From NCBI GenBank assembly GCA_000802095.1, contig JUEB01000026.1:620001-684000 (forward strand): a stretch of 64,000 nucleotides of DNA, given 5' to 3'. Source of the DNA: Peptococcaceae bacterium BICA1-7 (GTDB lineage: Bacteria > Bacillota > Desulfotomaculia > Desulfotomaculales > Desulfocucumaceae). The translations under genes were made by a program, and so were the position numbers. The stretch's first letter is position 1. Each line of letters opens with the position of its first letter. The notes beneath the pieces were generated by a model. The model had not been told where the DNA came from, did no database searches, and saw only the letters and a program-made list of their open reading frames with translations. Positions 25,728 to 34,832 of this stretch are shown one piece after another.

Positions 25728-26471
25728 TCACCCGCCTATCTTTCCGGCAATGTCGCCCAGCACTTCCCTCTGGTAGTCGATCAAAAGACTTATACCTCCC
25801 GAGGCCAGGTCAATCATGCTGTTCATCTGGTCCCTGGCAAAGGACGCCTCTTCCCCTGTGCCCTGCACCTCCACAAACCTGCCGGACCCGGTCATCACTA
25901 TATTCATATCCACCTCGGCGGCGGAGTCCTCGGCATAGCAGAGGTCGGCCACCGCCTGGCCGTTTACTATACCAACACTGGTGGCAGCAAGGAAATCCTT
26001 TAGGGGAAGCCTTGCCAGCTGGCCATTTTCCACCAGCTTTTGAAGTGCGTCGGCCACCGCTATAAAGGCCCCGGTGATGGACGCTGTTCTGGTGCCCCCG
26101 TCGGCCTGGATCACATCACAGTCTATCAGTACGGTCCTTTCCCCCAGCGCCTCCATGTCAACCACCGCCCTCAGGCTGCGGCCGATGAGCCTTTGTATCT
26201 CGTAAGTACGGCCCCCTATCTTGCCCCTGGCCGACTCCCTGGCGGTGCGCACTCCGGTTGCCCTGGGCAGCATGGCGTATTCCGCGGTAACCCAGCCCCC
26301 GCTTTCCTCCAGCCTGCGAAAGGCGGGCACCCTGTCCTCCACCGAGGCTGTGCAGATAACCCTGGTGTCGCCCACCTCTATGAGCACCGATCCCTCGGCG
26401 TACTTGTTGAAGCCCCTGGTTATTTTAACCGGCCTCAGCTGTCCCGGCATTCTCCCGTCAACTCTGGTCAC
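25728..26471 (-). CDS. rph: Ribonuclease PH
   Basis: 247 aa from GTG 26471, the normal RNase PH length. GGAGG lies 8 nt upstream; a longer frame to 26510 is not needed. Phosphorolytic 3' exonuclease that trims tRNA precursors. Family marks: [34 protein letters not shown], the phosphate-binding [17 protein letters not shown], and [19 protein letters not shown]. First of the rph-rdgB-phosphodiesterase operon. Confidence 0.97.
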   Translation of the reverse strand: MTRVDGRMPGQLRPVKITRGFNKYAEGSVLIEVGDTRVICTASVEDRVPAFRRLEESGGWVTAEYAMLPRATGVRTARESARGKIGGRTYEIQRLIGRSLRAVVDMEALGERTVLIDCDVIQADGGTRTASITGAFIAVADALQKLVENGQLARLPLKDFLAATSVGIVNGQAVADLCYAEDSAAEVDMNIVMTGSGRFVEVQGTGEEASFARDQMNSMIDLASGGISLLIDYQREVLGDIAGKIGG

Positions 26472-26592
26472 ATTAGTACCTCCCACTTCTTTTCGGCATG
26501 AAAACACCATTTAATATATTTTACATAGCAACTCCTATTTAAACCTTGTTAAAAGAATGGGGATTGGGATTTCTATTTCCTATCACATTCCC

Positions 26593-27372
26593 CTAATACA
26601 CAAAGTAAGTGTCCCCCTCCACGGCTAACTCCACCTTATCGCCGTAGCCCTCGGCAGCCTGGGCCCTCAGCTTCTCCAGGTCGTATTCAGGCCAGAAGTG
26701 GGTTATAATAAGCTCCTTGGCCCTGGCCTTTCTGGCCACTTCCCCGGCCTGGCGGGCCGTCATGTGCGCATCTTTTAGATAGTCTGCGTCACTGTCCAGC
26801 CCACTGGCCTCACAGAGTAAAATATCCGCCCGCTCGGCAAACCGTGCCAGATTTTCAGTGGGCGCGGTATCTCCCGAGTAGACTAAATAGCCCGATCCCT
26901 CCACTCCCACCGCGTACGAGGGAAGGGAGTGGCTGGTGGGCAGCAGCAGATATCGTACCGGGCCCACGTTAAAGACCCTGGCCTCCACTCCCGGCGGCAC
27001 TTCTTCCAGGGGAAGGTCTTCTATATATATTCTCTCAAAGGCCTTCTGGCTGCTTCCGCATAAGGTCTCAGACACTTCCCGGGGCTCCCTGGGCAGCAGC
27101 AGGGGAACGGGACCCTGCCTGTGTGAGCCGTCCCGCATGGCCCCCTCCAGGGCGTGCCTCAGGCACTCCACGTCCGCATAGTGGTCGGGGTGCAGGTGGG
27201 TCAGCACCACCGCCCTTACTGTCCTGAAGTCAAAAAGCTTGCACAGGCTGCCAAAAGAGCCGTTCCCCATGTCCAATATCACGTTGGCGGCCCCGTCCTG
27301 CACCAGGTACCCCGAGCAGGCCCCCCCTGCCCTCGGATACGGTGCCCAGCAGCCCAAAACAGTAATCCTCAT
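26593..27372 (-). CDS. MBL-fold metal-dependent hydrolase, RNase Z-like
   Basis: 259 aa. Metallo-beta-lactamase motifs: VVLTHLHPDHYADV (HxHxDH), later His in LLPTSHSLPSYAVG, Asp in LVYSGDTAPTENL and the last His in IITHFWPEYD. The closest branch is the small RNase Z/beta-lactamase-like hydrolases next to rph in Firmicutes; an exosite like that of true RNase Z is not evident. Cytoplasmic. ATG 27372 with GGAGGG upstream. It is upstream of rph on the same strand with about 120 bp between. Confidence 0.9.
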   Translation of the reverse strand: MRITVLGCWAPYPRAGGACSGYLVQDGAANVILDMGNGSFGSLCKLFDFRTVRAVVLTHLHPDHYADVECLRHALEGAMRDGSHRQGPVPLLLPREPREVSETLCGSSQKAFERIYIEDLPLEEVPPGVEARVFNVGPVRYLLLPTSHSLPSYAVGVEGSGYLVYSGDTAPTENLARFAERADILLCEASGLDSDADYLKDAHMTARQAGEVARKARAKELIITHFWPEYDLEKLRAQAAEGYGDKVELAVEGDTYFVY

Positions 27373-27400
27373 ATTTCGGCCCTCCGTCTATACTTTTTGG

Positions 27401-27511
27401 TCGGAATACAGAAGTCAGAAGTCAGAATCCAGAATAGTTTCAGCCTTTCCCTCAGCCAATGATTAAAGCTCAACCCATTCTGAATTCTGAATTCTGGGTT
27501 CTGAATTCGGA
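27401..27511. repeat. TTCTGAA-type heptamer element B1 with inverted ends
   Basis: The left arm 27401-27436 (TCGGAATACAGAAGTCAGAA and on) and right arm 27477-27511 (CATTCTGAATTCTGAATTCT and on) are heptamer arrays in opposite orientation around a 40-bp centre. It belongs to the dispersed family also seen at 40.18, 50.74, 59.08 and 63.86 kb. Confidence 0.7.
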
Positions 27512-27532
27512 CCCTGAACTCAATCCTCAAAG

Positions 27533-28510
27533 CTATTGCAGCATTTCGATAAAGGAGTCAATCCTAAGCCTGGTCCTGGCGTCGAGGCCGTTGGGCCTGT
27601 CCCCCTCCAGTGTGAGCACCGGGACGTCAAGCCTCTTCCTTATGATCATATCCTCAATCTGCCTGTAGCAGAAGCTCTGGGCATAGTGTATTATCCCGTC
27701 TATTCTCCGCCTGGCTATTTCCCCTGTGATGTCCCGGAGCCGGTAAAAAATTCCATAGGGATATGAGTATAGCCTGTACTGCTCAATAAGGTCTTCGGTG
27801 TCAAAGGGCATGGAAAACTGGCGCTGCACCTCGTTATAGACCACCCTGGCCCCTTTCTCCTCCAGATAGTCGTACAGGTCGTCCATTATGGGGGGCACTC
27901 CTATATATCCTATTCTTATTCTTTTCCGATCAGGCGCTCTGGACCCCAGGCCGGCCAGAAAACTGTCCACCTTTTCCTCAAAGGCCGCCGGATCCCCTTC
28001 CAGGTCGCTGCAGGATACCTGAAATAAATGATTTTCTTTACCTGTAACAACATTCTCCTGCCAGGTTAGCCGATCTATGAGGTGCACCTTTTTTCTTATG
28101 GCCCCCAGCTCCGCGCTGGTCTTGAGCACCCCGTCCCAGCCGGTCCCCAGTCTTTCCACCAGCTTGTCCAGCTGTAGCCCAAGCAGGTCCCTGTCACGGT
28201 CAAAGGGAAAGGCAAAGGGTATTATCTCAACACCCTCCATCTCCAGTGTTTCCATCAGGGCGTGGGTGTTGCTGCAGTCACCCTGGGTAACGGCAATTAT
28301 CTTTTTTATGCCTTCCCTGAGGGTGGCGCTGTATATTCCCTTGATCCACGCGCAGACATTGGCAGGGTACCCTGCCCTCTCGGCCTGGTCCACCATTCCC
28401 CCGGGGTCCCGGTCGGCTATAAAAATATTATTAAGGTCCACCGGAACACACCCTGCAGCATACACTATTTCCGACGGCACCGTGGTGGTAATACCTATCC
28501 TCTCCGCCAT
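27533..28510 (-). CDS. 2-hydroxyacyl-CoA dehydratase (HgdB/FldC-like) family protein
   Basis: 325 aa. The 2-hydroxyglutaryl-CoA dehydratase D superfamily pattern is visible: TVPSEIVYAAGCVPVDLNN at the N-terminus (cysteine ligand), NVCAWIKGIYSATL, VTQGDCSNTHALMETLE, RIGYIGVPP and the C-terminal YAQSFCYRQIEDMI and TLEGDRP. These proteins carry [4Fe-4S] clusters. This short single-gene type lacks an adjacent activator (HgdC ATPase) or partner subunit, so the substrate is unknown. ATG 28510. It diverges from the ferritin-like gene. Confidence 0.88.
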   Translation of the reverse strand: MAERIGITTTVPSEIVYAAGCVPVDLNNIFIADRDPGGMVDQAERAGYPANVCAWIKGIYSATLREGIKKIIAVTQGDCSNTHALMETLEMEGVEIIPFAFPFDRDRDLLGLQLDKLVERLGTGWDGVLKTSAELGAIRKKVHLIDRLTWQENVVTGKENHLFQVSCSDLEGDPAAFEEKVDSFLAGLGSRAPDRKRIRIGYIGVPPIMDDLYDYLEEKGARVVYNEVQRQFSMPFDTEDLIEQYRLYSYPYGIFYRLRDITGEIARRRIDGIIHYAQSFCYRQIEDMIIRKRLDVPVLTLEGDRPNGLDARTRLRIDSFIEMLQ

Positions 28511-28672
28511 TATGCTATCCTCCCCAGTAAGTCCGCTCTCTTTATCCCCGGAAGCCGGGAGATGTTTCCTTTTAGATTATAACGGTTTGAGGAAGTGATT
28601 CCAAGACGACAGTCATTTAGAATACTTCAATATCTATAAAAAAGTAAGCTTTATGTAATATATTTTTAAGAT

Positions 28673-28702
28673 TTGTTCTCTATATTTAAATGTAGCTATA
28701 TT
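28673..28702 (+). promoter_or_regulatory. Candidate promoter for the ferritin-like/rubrerythrin operon
   Basis: TTGTTC (28673-28678) and TATATT (28697-28702) with 18-bp spacing, 25 bp before the start codon. The flanks ATTTAAAT...TATTAAAT are weakly palindromic and could be a peroxide-regulator site, but the match is poor. Confidence 0.4.
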
Positions 28703-28726
28703 AAATCAATTCTGGGAGGAGATAAT

Positions 28727-29029
28727 ATGCCTGAATTTGGAACAGCCTTTTCCGGTTTTTCTGCTGGCCGCAAACTTACCGAAGAAGAGCTGCTGCGCGC
28801 CATCAGATTTATGATCGCCGCCGAGTACGAGGCCATTCAGCTTTATATGCAGCTTGCCGAGTCAACCAATAACCAGCTGGCCGCCAGGGTCCTTAGGGAT
28901 ATAGCCGATGAGGAGAGAGTCCATGCGGGGGAATTTCTAAGGTTACTGAAGGAACTGGACCCGGATGAAGAAAAGTTTTATGCCGAGGGCGCGGAAGAAG
29001 TGGAAGAAATGATAGGTAAAACTGATTAA
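28727..29029 (+). CDS. Ferritin-like/rubrerythrin-domain diiron protein
   Basis: 100 aa from ATG 28727, with GGGAGGAG 8 nt upstream. A single short ferritin-like four-helix unit with two ExxH-type half-sites: IAAEYEAIQLYMQLAE and IADEERVHAGEFLRLL, ending in an acidic tail (EEKFYAEGAEEVEEM). This half-size type resembles the ferritin-like domain associated with encapsulin in some anaerobes and is often auto-annotated as demethoxyubiquinone hydroxylase-like; iron storage or peroxide handling is the likely role. No encapsulin gene is in the window. It is 29 bp upstream of rubrerythrin in one operon. Confidence 0.85.
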   Translation: MPEFGTAFSGFSAGRKLTEEELLRAIRFMIAAEYEAIQLYMQLAESTNNQLAARVLRDIADEERVHAGEFLRLLKELDPDEEKFYAEGAEEVEEMIGKTD

Positions 29030-29058
29030 AAATACTATTAAAATTGGAGGTGCTTATT

Positions 29059-29562
29059 TTGAACGGAAAAACACAGGAAAATTTAATGGCGGCATTTGCC
29101 GGTGAGTCCCAGGCCAACAGGAAGTACCTGGCCTTCGCCCAGAAGGCGGAAAAAGAGGGCAAGGACAAAATAGCCCGGCTGTTTAAGGCAGTGGCCGGGG
29201 CCGAAACCATCCACGCTTTAAAACACCTGGACACGGCTGCCAAAGTGGGCACAACCCTGGAAAATGTTAAGGCTGCTGTTGAAGGGGAAACCTATGAGTA
29301 TACAAAAATGTACCCCGGCTTTATTGAGCAGGCCGAGGAAGAGGGCCATACCGCTGCGGCCAGAAGTTTTAAGCTGGCCAACTCGGCGGAGAAGGAGCAT
29401 GCCCAGCTGTACCAAAAAGCCCTTGAGGCTATTGAGGCCGGGGGCGATCTTGAGGCAGATTCCTTCCACCTGTGCCCGGTGTGCGGATATGTGGCCTTAA
29501 ATGAGCCGCCTGACCGCTGCCCCATATGCAATGCGGCCGGCAAGTCCTTCAAGCCTTACTAA
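29059..29562 (+). CDS. rbr: Rubrerythrin
   Basis: 167 aa. N-terminal diiron four-helix bundle with the E-x2-H ligand sets (FAGESQANRKY, AGAETIHALKHL, GFIEQAEEEGH, SAEKEHAQLYQ), then a C-terminal rubredoxin-like Fe(SCys)4 domain: CPVCGY and CPICNA. It reduces hydrogen peroxide in the cytoplasm of anaerobes. The TTG start at 29059 is chosen because TTGGAGG ends 8 nt before it; the frame extends upstream only through that ribosome binding site. Same operon as the ferritin-like gene; a strong terminator follows. Confidence 0.96.
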   Translation: MNGKTQENLMAAFAGESQANRKYLAFAQKAEKEGKDKIARLFKAVAGAETIHALKHLDTAAKVGTTLENVKAAVEGETYEYTKMYPGFIEQAEEEGHTAAARSFKLANSAEKEHAQLYQKALEAIEAGGDLEADSFHLCPVCGYVALNEPPDRCPICNAAGKSFKPY

Positions 29563-29585
29563 TGAAGCACCACGCATAGAAGAGA

Positions 29586-29625
29586 GGACAGGCTGCTTCT
29601 CAAAAGCAGCCTGTCCCCTTTTTTA
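29586..29625 (+). terminator. Intrinsic terminator after rubrerythrin
   Basis: GGACAGGCTGCTT (29586-29598) pairs with AAGCAGCCTGTCC (29604-29616), followed by CCTTTTTTA. Confidence 0.92.
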
Positions 29626-29638
29626 TTCCGTGATGTAA

Positions 29639-31723
29639 TCAGTTACCCTTAAAATATCCTGCTATTCCATCAGCTATGGAGTTTGCCGCCTTCAGGCGGA
29701 AGGATTCGTTTCCTAAAAGCTTTACCTCTTCCTGGTTGGAGAGGTAAGCCACTTCGACCAGGGCCGCCGGCACCGCTGACTTTACCAGCACCACAAAGTT
29801 TGCCTGCATAACACCCTTGTCCTGCCTCCCCAGACTTTTTACCAGGCTGTTTTGTATACTCCTGGCCAGGCTAATGCCCTCGGCCTTTATTTCTTCCATG
29901 CCCTCCTCCGGCTCCCGCACATGATAGGTGCTGGTGCCGGCAGTGGCCCGGTTGGTAGTGGAGTTGGAGTGTATACTGACAAACAGATCGGCATCATTAC
30001 GGTTGGCTATTTCAGGACGCTCATATAGATCCACGTATGAGTCCCCGGTCCTGGTCATTATAACCGTGGCCCCCTTGTCCCTCAGTATCTGGGCAGTCTT
30101 TAAGGCGATGTCCAGGTTTACCGTCTTTTCATAAAGCCCGTTGGGGCCTATGGCTCCGGGGTCGCTACCTCCGTGACCGGGGTCCAGCACTATTTTTGAG
30201 CCCGCCACCGTCATTGCCCCTCTGGGCATTAGCACCAGCTCCAATTTGTCTTCCCTGGAGGAAAGATTCTTCTGGTAAGAGACTCTGGACTTCAAGTCAA
30301 GCACCACCCTGGTCACGGCAGGATTACTCTCATACAGGCCTATCCTTATCTTGCTCACCAGCTTTGAGTTAAGGGTTATGCTTTCCGGGCACTTACCCGG
30401 CTCAAGCCCCTGAATATCCAGCACCAGCCTGTTGCTCAGGGAGGAAATAATACTATACTTGATGGGTGTCCCGTCAGACTTTATGGTAATAATTGAATTA
30501 TCTCCCTGAGACCGACCGGAAACCTGTTTTAAAACCCCATCGCTTACTATTTCAGCGGGCTTGTCCTGATCAGAAGGCTTGTCCTGCTCAACGGGCTTCT
30601 CCTCATCAGCAGGCTTACTCTGATCAGCAGAGCGCGGCGGAGGCACGTACTGACCGCCCTGGCTCCCTGCCCCCCCTGATGTGTTTTGGGGCGGCTGAGT
30701 TCCGCTGCTGCCCGGCACCAAGACGCTGTCTGAGGGAACCGCCGGGTTATTTTGCTCCTCCAGAAGCCAGGCCACCATCCACCCGGTATTTCCATCAGGC
30801 AGTTTTACCTTGTACCAGTCGGAGGATTTTTCCACAACGGTGAGCCTGTCGCCCTGCATTGCCCTGGATACCACATTGAAGCCGGTACCCGGGCCGCTCC
30901 TTATGTTTGCCTCATTTCCGCTAACCACGGCCTGGGTGGAACTGCCGGCGGCACTGTTTGCAGGAGCCTGTGTTGTTGGGCTGGAAATCCTGGTAAGCGG
31001 TTCGTATATCCAGCCTGAAGCCAGCTTGTACCAGTTGCCGGACTTGTCCAGGACACTGTATTTGCTTCCCTTTGCTGCCTTACTGACTACATTGAACCCG
31101 GTCCCTGGACCGCTCCTTATATTCACTAATTCACCGGTAACCACTATCTGGCTGCCGCCGGCAGACGCCGGAGCTACCGCTCCTCCAGTCTGAACGGTCT
31201 GGGAGGGCGCTGCCTGCCTGATATCCACCAGCCAGCCGGCCACCCAGCAGGTCAGGTTTCCTTTCCTTACCTGGTACCAGTCACCGCTTTTGGCCAGCAC
31301 TGGCAGCTTTTCCCCCTGCAGAGCCTTTCCAACTATGCGGCTTCCGGTGCCCGCTCCCCCTCTGAGGTTGACAAAATCCCCCTTAACTACCGCCTGGCTG
31401 GAGCCACCAGCCCGGGAAATTTCCTCGGAGGAACCGCTTAAGGTCACCAGCCAGCCGGCCACCCAACAGGTCAGGCTCCCTTTTCTAACCTGGTACCAGT
31501 CGCCGCTTTTAGTCAGTACCTCCAGCTTTTCTCCCCGGGCAGCCTTTCCCACAATACTGTTTCCTGTAGAAGGCCCGGCCCTCAGGTTGACGGTGGATTC
31601 TTTCACTGAAGCCTGCTGCGCGGCAAGCGCTGAGGCAGGGGCCAGAAGCCACAATGCCATCACCGCTGCGAATAGGAACACTATTAAGTTGTAGATTGGC
31701 AATCGGAACTTTCTTTCGGCCAT
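29639..31723 (-). CDS. N-acetylmuramoyl-L-alanine amidase with four SH3b domains and AMIN domain
   Basis: 694 aa secreted cell-wall hydrolase. Signal peptide residues 1-35 (cleavage near ALAA). Four bacterial SH3 repeats follow at about 37-95, 110-168, 195-245 and 265-325, each with VNLRAGPSTG-like starts and GDWYQVR cores. A charged low-complexity linker (about 330-395: KPADEEKPVEQDKPSDQDKP) leads to an AMIN domain (400-490) and an Amidase_3 catalytic domain (505-690): IVLDPGHGGSDPGAIG, YEKTVNLDIAL, FVSIHSNS, VEVAYLSNQEE, which hold the zinc ligands (H, E, H) and catalytic Glu. It cleaves the amide between MurNAc and L-Ala. SH3 repeats 1 and 2 are nearly identical, as if recently duplicated. 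Confidence 0.95.
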   Translation of the reverse strand: MAERKFRLPIYNLIVFLFAAVMALWLLAPASALAAQQASVKESTVNLRAGPSTGNSIVGKAARGEKLEVLTKSGDWYQVRKGSLTCWVAGWLVTLSGSSEEISRAGGSSQAVVKGDFVNLRGGAGTGSRIVGKALQGEKLPVLAKSGDWYQVRKGNLTCWVAGWLVDIRQAAPSQTVQTGGAVAPASAGGSQIVVTGELVNIRSGPGTGFNVVSKAAKGSKYSVLDKSGNWYKLASGWIYEPLTRISSPTTQAPANSAAGSSTQAVVSGNEANIRSGPGTGFNVVSRAMQGDRLTVVEKSSDWYKVKLPDGNTGWMVAWLLEEQNNPAVPSDSVLVPGSSGTQPPQNTSGGAGSQGGQYVPPPRSADQSKPADEEKPVEQDKPSDQDKPAEIVSDGVLKQVSGRSQGDNSIITIKSDGTPIKYSIISSLSNRLVLDIQGLEPGKCPESITLNSKLVSKIRIGLYESNPAVTRVVLDLKSRVSYQKNLSSREDKLELVLMPRGAMTVAGSKIVLDPGHGGSDPGAIGPNGLYEKTVNLDIALKTAQILRDKGATVIMTRTGDSYVDLYERPEIANRNDADLFVSIHSNSTTNRATAGTSTYHVREPEEGMEEIKAEGISLARSIQNSLVKSLGRQDKGVMQANFVVLVKSAVPAALVEVAYLSNQEEVKLLGNESFRLKAANSIADGIAGYFKGN

Positions 31724-31939
31724 CAGACACTGTACCCCTTTTAGTCAACTATATATTATGACTGACAGAAGTGACCTAAAGTTCCAAAAAAACAATTTTT
31801 TTCTACTCAAAATGACAAATAGGTCTTTTCTCCCAACCGGTGACCGGAAGTAAAAGGTAAATGAAATGTCTGCATAAAGGTCTTTTCCTGCAGGGGATAA
31901 TTATAAGTAATGTATTCAGGCTGCGGAGGGAGATATATT

Positions 31940-32887
31940 TTGCAAGCATACAAAAGAACTGTTTTTTATGCCGCTATCATGTGTTTATTCTTCTTTTCCC
32001 CCGATGAGTCACTGGCTCACAGCTCCAGGGAAATAATCTGTCCTCTCAACTGTGATCAGTCCAGGGAGCTTTTCCTCAAAAACCCCCCTTTTAAAGGCGA
32101 GGATGTTATAAGCCTTCAGGCATCACTTAAGGATTTGGGCTTTTACAGCAGTCAGGGCAGCGGAGTATTCGACTCTGAGACAGAAAAGGCGGTCTCAACA
32201 TTTCAGAAAAAGTTCGGGCTGGAGGCAAACGGGAGGGTACGGGACGATACCTGGGATATATTGGTCAGGGCGGTGGAAAAGCCGGAGCCCGCCGCCAATA
32301 GTCCCCCCCCCAAGGGTAAAAAAGTAATTCTAATAGATACCGGTAGGTGCACCCTGACACTTATGATTAACGGGGAGCCCTACAAGCAGTTCCCGGTAGG
32401 CCTGGGCAAGTCCGAAACACCCACCCCCATTGGAACATGGAAAGTAGTAAGAAAGGCCACCAACTGGGGGACGGGCTTCGGCACGCGCTGGATGGGCCTT
32501 AATGTGGACTGGGGAATCTATGGCATACACGGCACCAACAAGCCTTACTCCATTGGCGGGTACCAGAGCCACGGCTGCATAAGAATGCACAACCGGCACG
32601 TGGAGCAGCTTTACCCGTGGATTGATGTGGGAACTCAAGTCTTAATTGTAGGAAACCCTTTTCTTTACATGGACCCGTCCTTCAAGCTGATGCGCAAGGG
32701 GGATGTGGGGGCCACAGTAACAGAGGTACAGTCAGCCTTAAAAAGGCTGGGCTATGACATTGAGGTGGACGGTATCTGGGGTGAGGGCATGGAAAAAGTG
32801 ATTATAAAGTACCGCAAGGATGTCGGCCTGCCCTTTGACAACGCCGTAGACCGGGCGGTATACACTTCCCTGGGGTTTAAAGGGTAG
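31940..32887 (+). CDS. L,D-transpeptidase (YkuD) flanked by two peptidoglycan-binding domains
   Basis: 315 aa from TTG 31940; GGAGGG lies 9 nt upstream, whereas ATG 31910 has none. Signal peptide at the N-terminus (cleavage near SLAHS). Peptidoglycan_binding_1 domain at about 50-110 (VISLQASLKDLGFYSSQGSG), YkuD catalytic domain 125-240 with YGIHGTN and the active-site SHGCIRMHN (Cys nucleophile, His), then a second binding domain at 250-315 (GDVGATVTEVQSALKRLGY). The enzyme forms 3-3 cross-links or attaches proteins to peptidoglycan. It diverges from the amidase gene, giving a small wall-remodelling pair. Confidence 0.94.
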   Translation: MQAYKRTVFYAAIMCLFFFSPDESLAHSSREIICPLNCDQSRELFLKNPPFKGEDVISLQASLKDLGFYSSQGSGVFDSETEKAVSTFQKKFGLEANGRVRDDTWDILVRAVEKPEPAANSPPPKGKKVILIDTGRCTLTLMINGEPYKQFPVGLGKSETPTPIGTWKVVRKATNWGTGFGTRWMGLNVDWGIYGIHGTNKPYSIGGYQSHGCIRMHNRHVEQLYPWIDVGTQVLIVGNPFLYMDPSFKLMRKGDVGATVTEVQSALKRLGYDIEVDGIWGEGMEKVIIKYRKDVGLPFDNAVDRAVYTSLGFKG

Positions 32888-33015
32888 TAGGGCCGAAGAT
32901 GCATTTCCGTTTGGTCGGAGGGGCCAGGGGGGCATTCCCTGATGGTCGGAGACAGAAGCTTTAAAGCATTACTTACGGCTATTATACGGTCTAAAAATCT
33001 CTGTGGCTCTGAGGC

Positions 33016-33040
33016 TAAAAAGGACCGCTTTTGGCGGTCC
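33016..33040 (-). terminator. Intrinsic terminator after the APC permease
   Basis: GGACCGC (33022-33028) pairs with GCGGTCC (33034-33040), loop TTTTG. On the minus strand TTTTTAGCC follows. The GTCTCCT repeat lies between it and the permease stop. Confidence 0.7.
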
Positions 33041-33042
33041 GG

Positions 33043-33079
33043 CTGTCTGTCTCCTGTCTCCTGTCTCCGGTCTCCCGAC
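33043..33079. repeat. GTCTCCT heptamer array C1
   Basis: Four and a half units of CTGTCTC-type heptamers ending in CCCGAC: CTGTCTGTCTCCTGTCTCCT then GTCTCCGGTCTCCCGAC. It is related to arrays at 49.86-49.92 and 50.05-50.09 kb and shares the CCGAC end with the TTCTGAA family. Confidence 0.7.
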
Positions 33080-33096
33080 AGCAGTTTACTTCAGAA

Positions 33097-34443
33097 TTAG
33101 CTGTCTTTGTCATCGGGCCTCGGCCTCCTGCGGGACGCGGGCCTGCTGGCTCTGTGCTTTTCTTTTAAAACAGGCACCACCCTGTTTACATACCACCATA
33201 GAATTCCCAGTCCCACGGCAACCCACAGGGCCGCGTAATAGTCCTGGATAAAAACGCCCACCGCCAGCAGGGCGAAAACAATTGTGGTAAGCACCGGAAT
33301 AACAGGACCCATTGGTATGGTAAACTGCCTTTCCCGGTACGCCATTTTTTTTCTTAATATAAGCACTGCAATACCGGCCAGTGAATAAACAATACACTCC
33401 GCAGCAGCGGCCATATTCACCAGCACCAGATATTTGCCGGTAAAGAGAATCAGCACTGAAAGGGTTAGCCCCACCACAAATACGGCCAGTATGGATACCC
33501 AGGGTGTCAGATAGCGCATGCTCACCTTGCTGAACACTGCAGGAAGGGCATGCTCCCGGGCAGCGGCGTAAAAGAACCTGGATACGCTTAAAAGTCCGGC
33601 GTTAAAGGTGGTTATTGAGGCTGCCAGGCTGATCACCACTATCCAGACCACCCCGGCCTCCCCCATTACACTCCTGGCGAATAAAAGCTGCGGAATGGGC
33701 GATCCGGCCAGTTCCGACCTAGGCACGGTGGCGGCCATAACCACTGTAAATAGCGAGTATATGATACTCAAGAGCCCCACCGCTATAAACATACCCTTTG
33801 AAATAACACGGGAGTCGGTTACCTCCTCGGCCAGTGGGGTAACCCACTCAAAGCCCACAAAAAGAAAAACCCCCACCGCCACGGCGCTGAACAGCCCCGC
33901 TGTCCCCCCGGTTACCAGAGGGGCCTCGATGTGGTAATTTAATTTATCCAGGCCAATAAAGGAAAGAACCATTACAGAGACCATCAGCCCGTAGGTGATA
34001 ATATCCTGGAAGGCGCCGGCTATCCTTATCCCCCTTATGTTCATAAGGGTTACAGCCACCAGCATGACCACTATCCAGACCAATGAGTCCACGGCGGGCA
34101 CTACATAGTTCAGTATGCTGGCCAGTATAAAGCTTTCTGCCCCCACCACTCCCATGATCACAAGCATATACAACAGAGAGACCGTCAGGGCAAATCTATC
34201 CCCGAAGGCCCTGCCGAAATACAGCCTTATCCCGGCAGCCGAAGGCAGTATGTCATTCAGCTCGGAGAAGCACATCCCCGCCCCCAGGCACAGAACCCCG
34301 GCAATAAGTATGGCCAGCCAGGCACTATCCCCGGCCAAAAATGAGGCCACCTGCACAGCCGCCACAAAAGTAGCACTGGCCAGGGTAAGGCCAGCGCTGG
34401 TCGCCACAACGGTGCGCAGGGTAAGCACCTTTTTAAATTTCAA
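33097..34443 (-). CDS. APC-superfamily amino acid permease
   Basis: 448 aa with twelve predicted membrane helices. The APC helix-1 break motif is LRTVVATSAGLTLASATFVA, with GFEWVTPLAEEV in helix 6 and AASITTFNAGLLSVSRFFYA in helix 8, typical of the cationic/neutral amino-acid transporter branch (YfnA/AdiC-like). Substrate not determinable. The basic, Arg-rich cytoplasmic tail (ASRPASRRRPRPDDKDS) is unusual in composition. Its start lies 1 bp after the stop of the SCP2-domain gene; the three genes 35744-33097 form one operon. Confidence 0.9.
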   Translation of the reverse strand: MKFKKVLTLRTVVATSAGLTLASATFVAAVQVASFLAGDSAWLAILIAGVLCLGAGMCFSELNDILPSAAGIRLYFGRAFGDRFALTVSLLYMLVIMGVVGAESFILASILNYVVPAVDSLVWIVVMLVAVTLMNIRGIRIAGAFQDIITYGLMVSVMVLSFIGLDKLNYHIEAPLVTGGTAGLFSAVAVGVFLFVGFEWVTPLAEEVTDSRVISKGMFIAVGLLSIIYSLFTVVMAATVPRSELAGSPIPQLLFARSVMGEAGVVWIVVISLAASITTFNAGLLSVSRFFYAAAREHALPAVFSKVSMRYLTPWVSILAVFVVGLTLSVLILFTGKYLVLVNMAAAAECIVYSLAGIAVLILRKKMAYRERQFTIPMGPVIPVLTTIVFALLAVGVFIQDYYAALWVAVGLGILWWYVNRVVPVLKEKHRASRPASRRRPRPDDKDS

Positions 34444-34444
34444 T

Positions 34445-34798
34445 CTATTCCCCCCAAATTAACAATGAAATAAAATCAAGTCTTAATATATCGTCCTCCG
34501 ACCCTATAATGCGCAAAGTTCCGTTCATATAGGGCTCCGTAGGGGTAATGTCCCCGAAAAACATGTCTGCCAGTATATCGCTGTTGGATATTACCGTCAG
34601 GTCAGGATCTGCTGTTTTCCCCTGGCTGAAGGAAAGATCCCCGTCCTTAAGCACCATGGTGTGCACAGATTCTATATCCTCGGCAAGAATAAGCACATTT
34701 CTGTCCCAGTCACGGTTCATCACCTTAAGCCTGGCATTTTCAGAATAAGCCCTGGCAAAGCTCTCCAGGCTCTCTGTTATCTCCTCATGTGTGGCCAT
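34445..34798 (-). CDS. SCP2 sterol-binding-domain protein
   Basis: 117 aa, a single SCP2-like hydrophobic-pocket domain: LKVMNRDWDRNVLILAEDI, then VLKDGDLSFSQGKTADPDLT with the typical D-L-T-V turn, ISNSDILADMFFGDITPTE and YMNGTLRIIGSEDDILRL. The family binds lipids or acyl chains. Cytoplasmic, no signal. Middle gene between a quinate-dehydrogenase-type protein and an APC permease (1-bp gap), so it may serve the same pathway. ATG start with GAGGGTG upstream. Confidence 0.8.
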   Translation of the reverse strand: MATHEEITESLESFARAYSENARLKVMNRDWDRNVLILAEDIESVHTMVLKDGDLSFSQGKTADPDLTVISNSDILADMFFGDITPTEPYMNGTLRIIGSEDDILRLDFISLLIWGE

Positions 34799-34832
34799 CC
34801 TTCACCCTCCGTTGCACGTGTCATCAAGCATT

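Noticed and set aside
26511-26592. Hairpin between the MBL hydrolase and rph
   Set aside because: Pairing of GGGGA-rich and TCCCC-rich segments is short and interrupted; not a convincing terminator.
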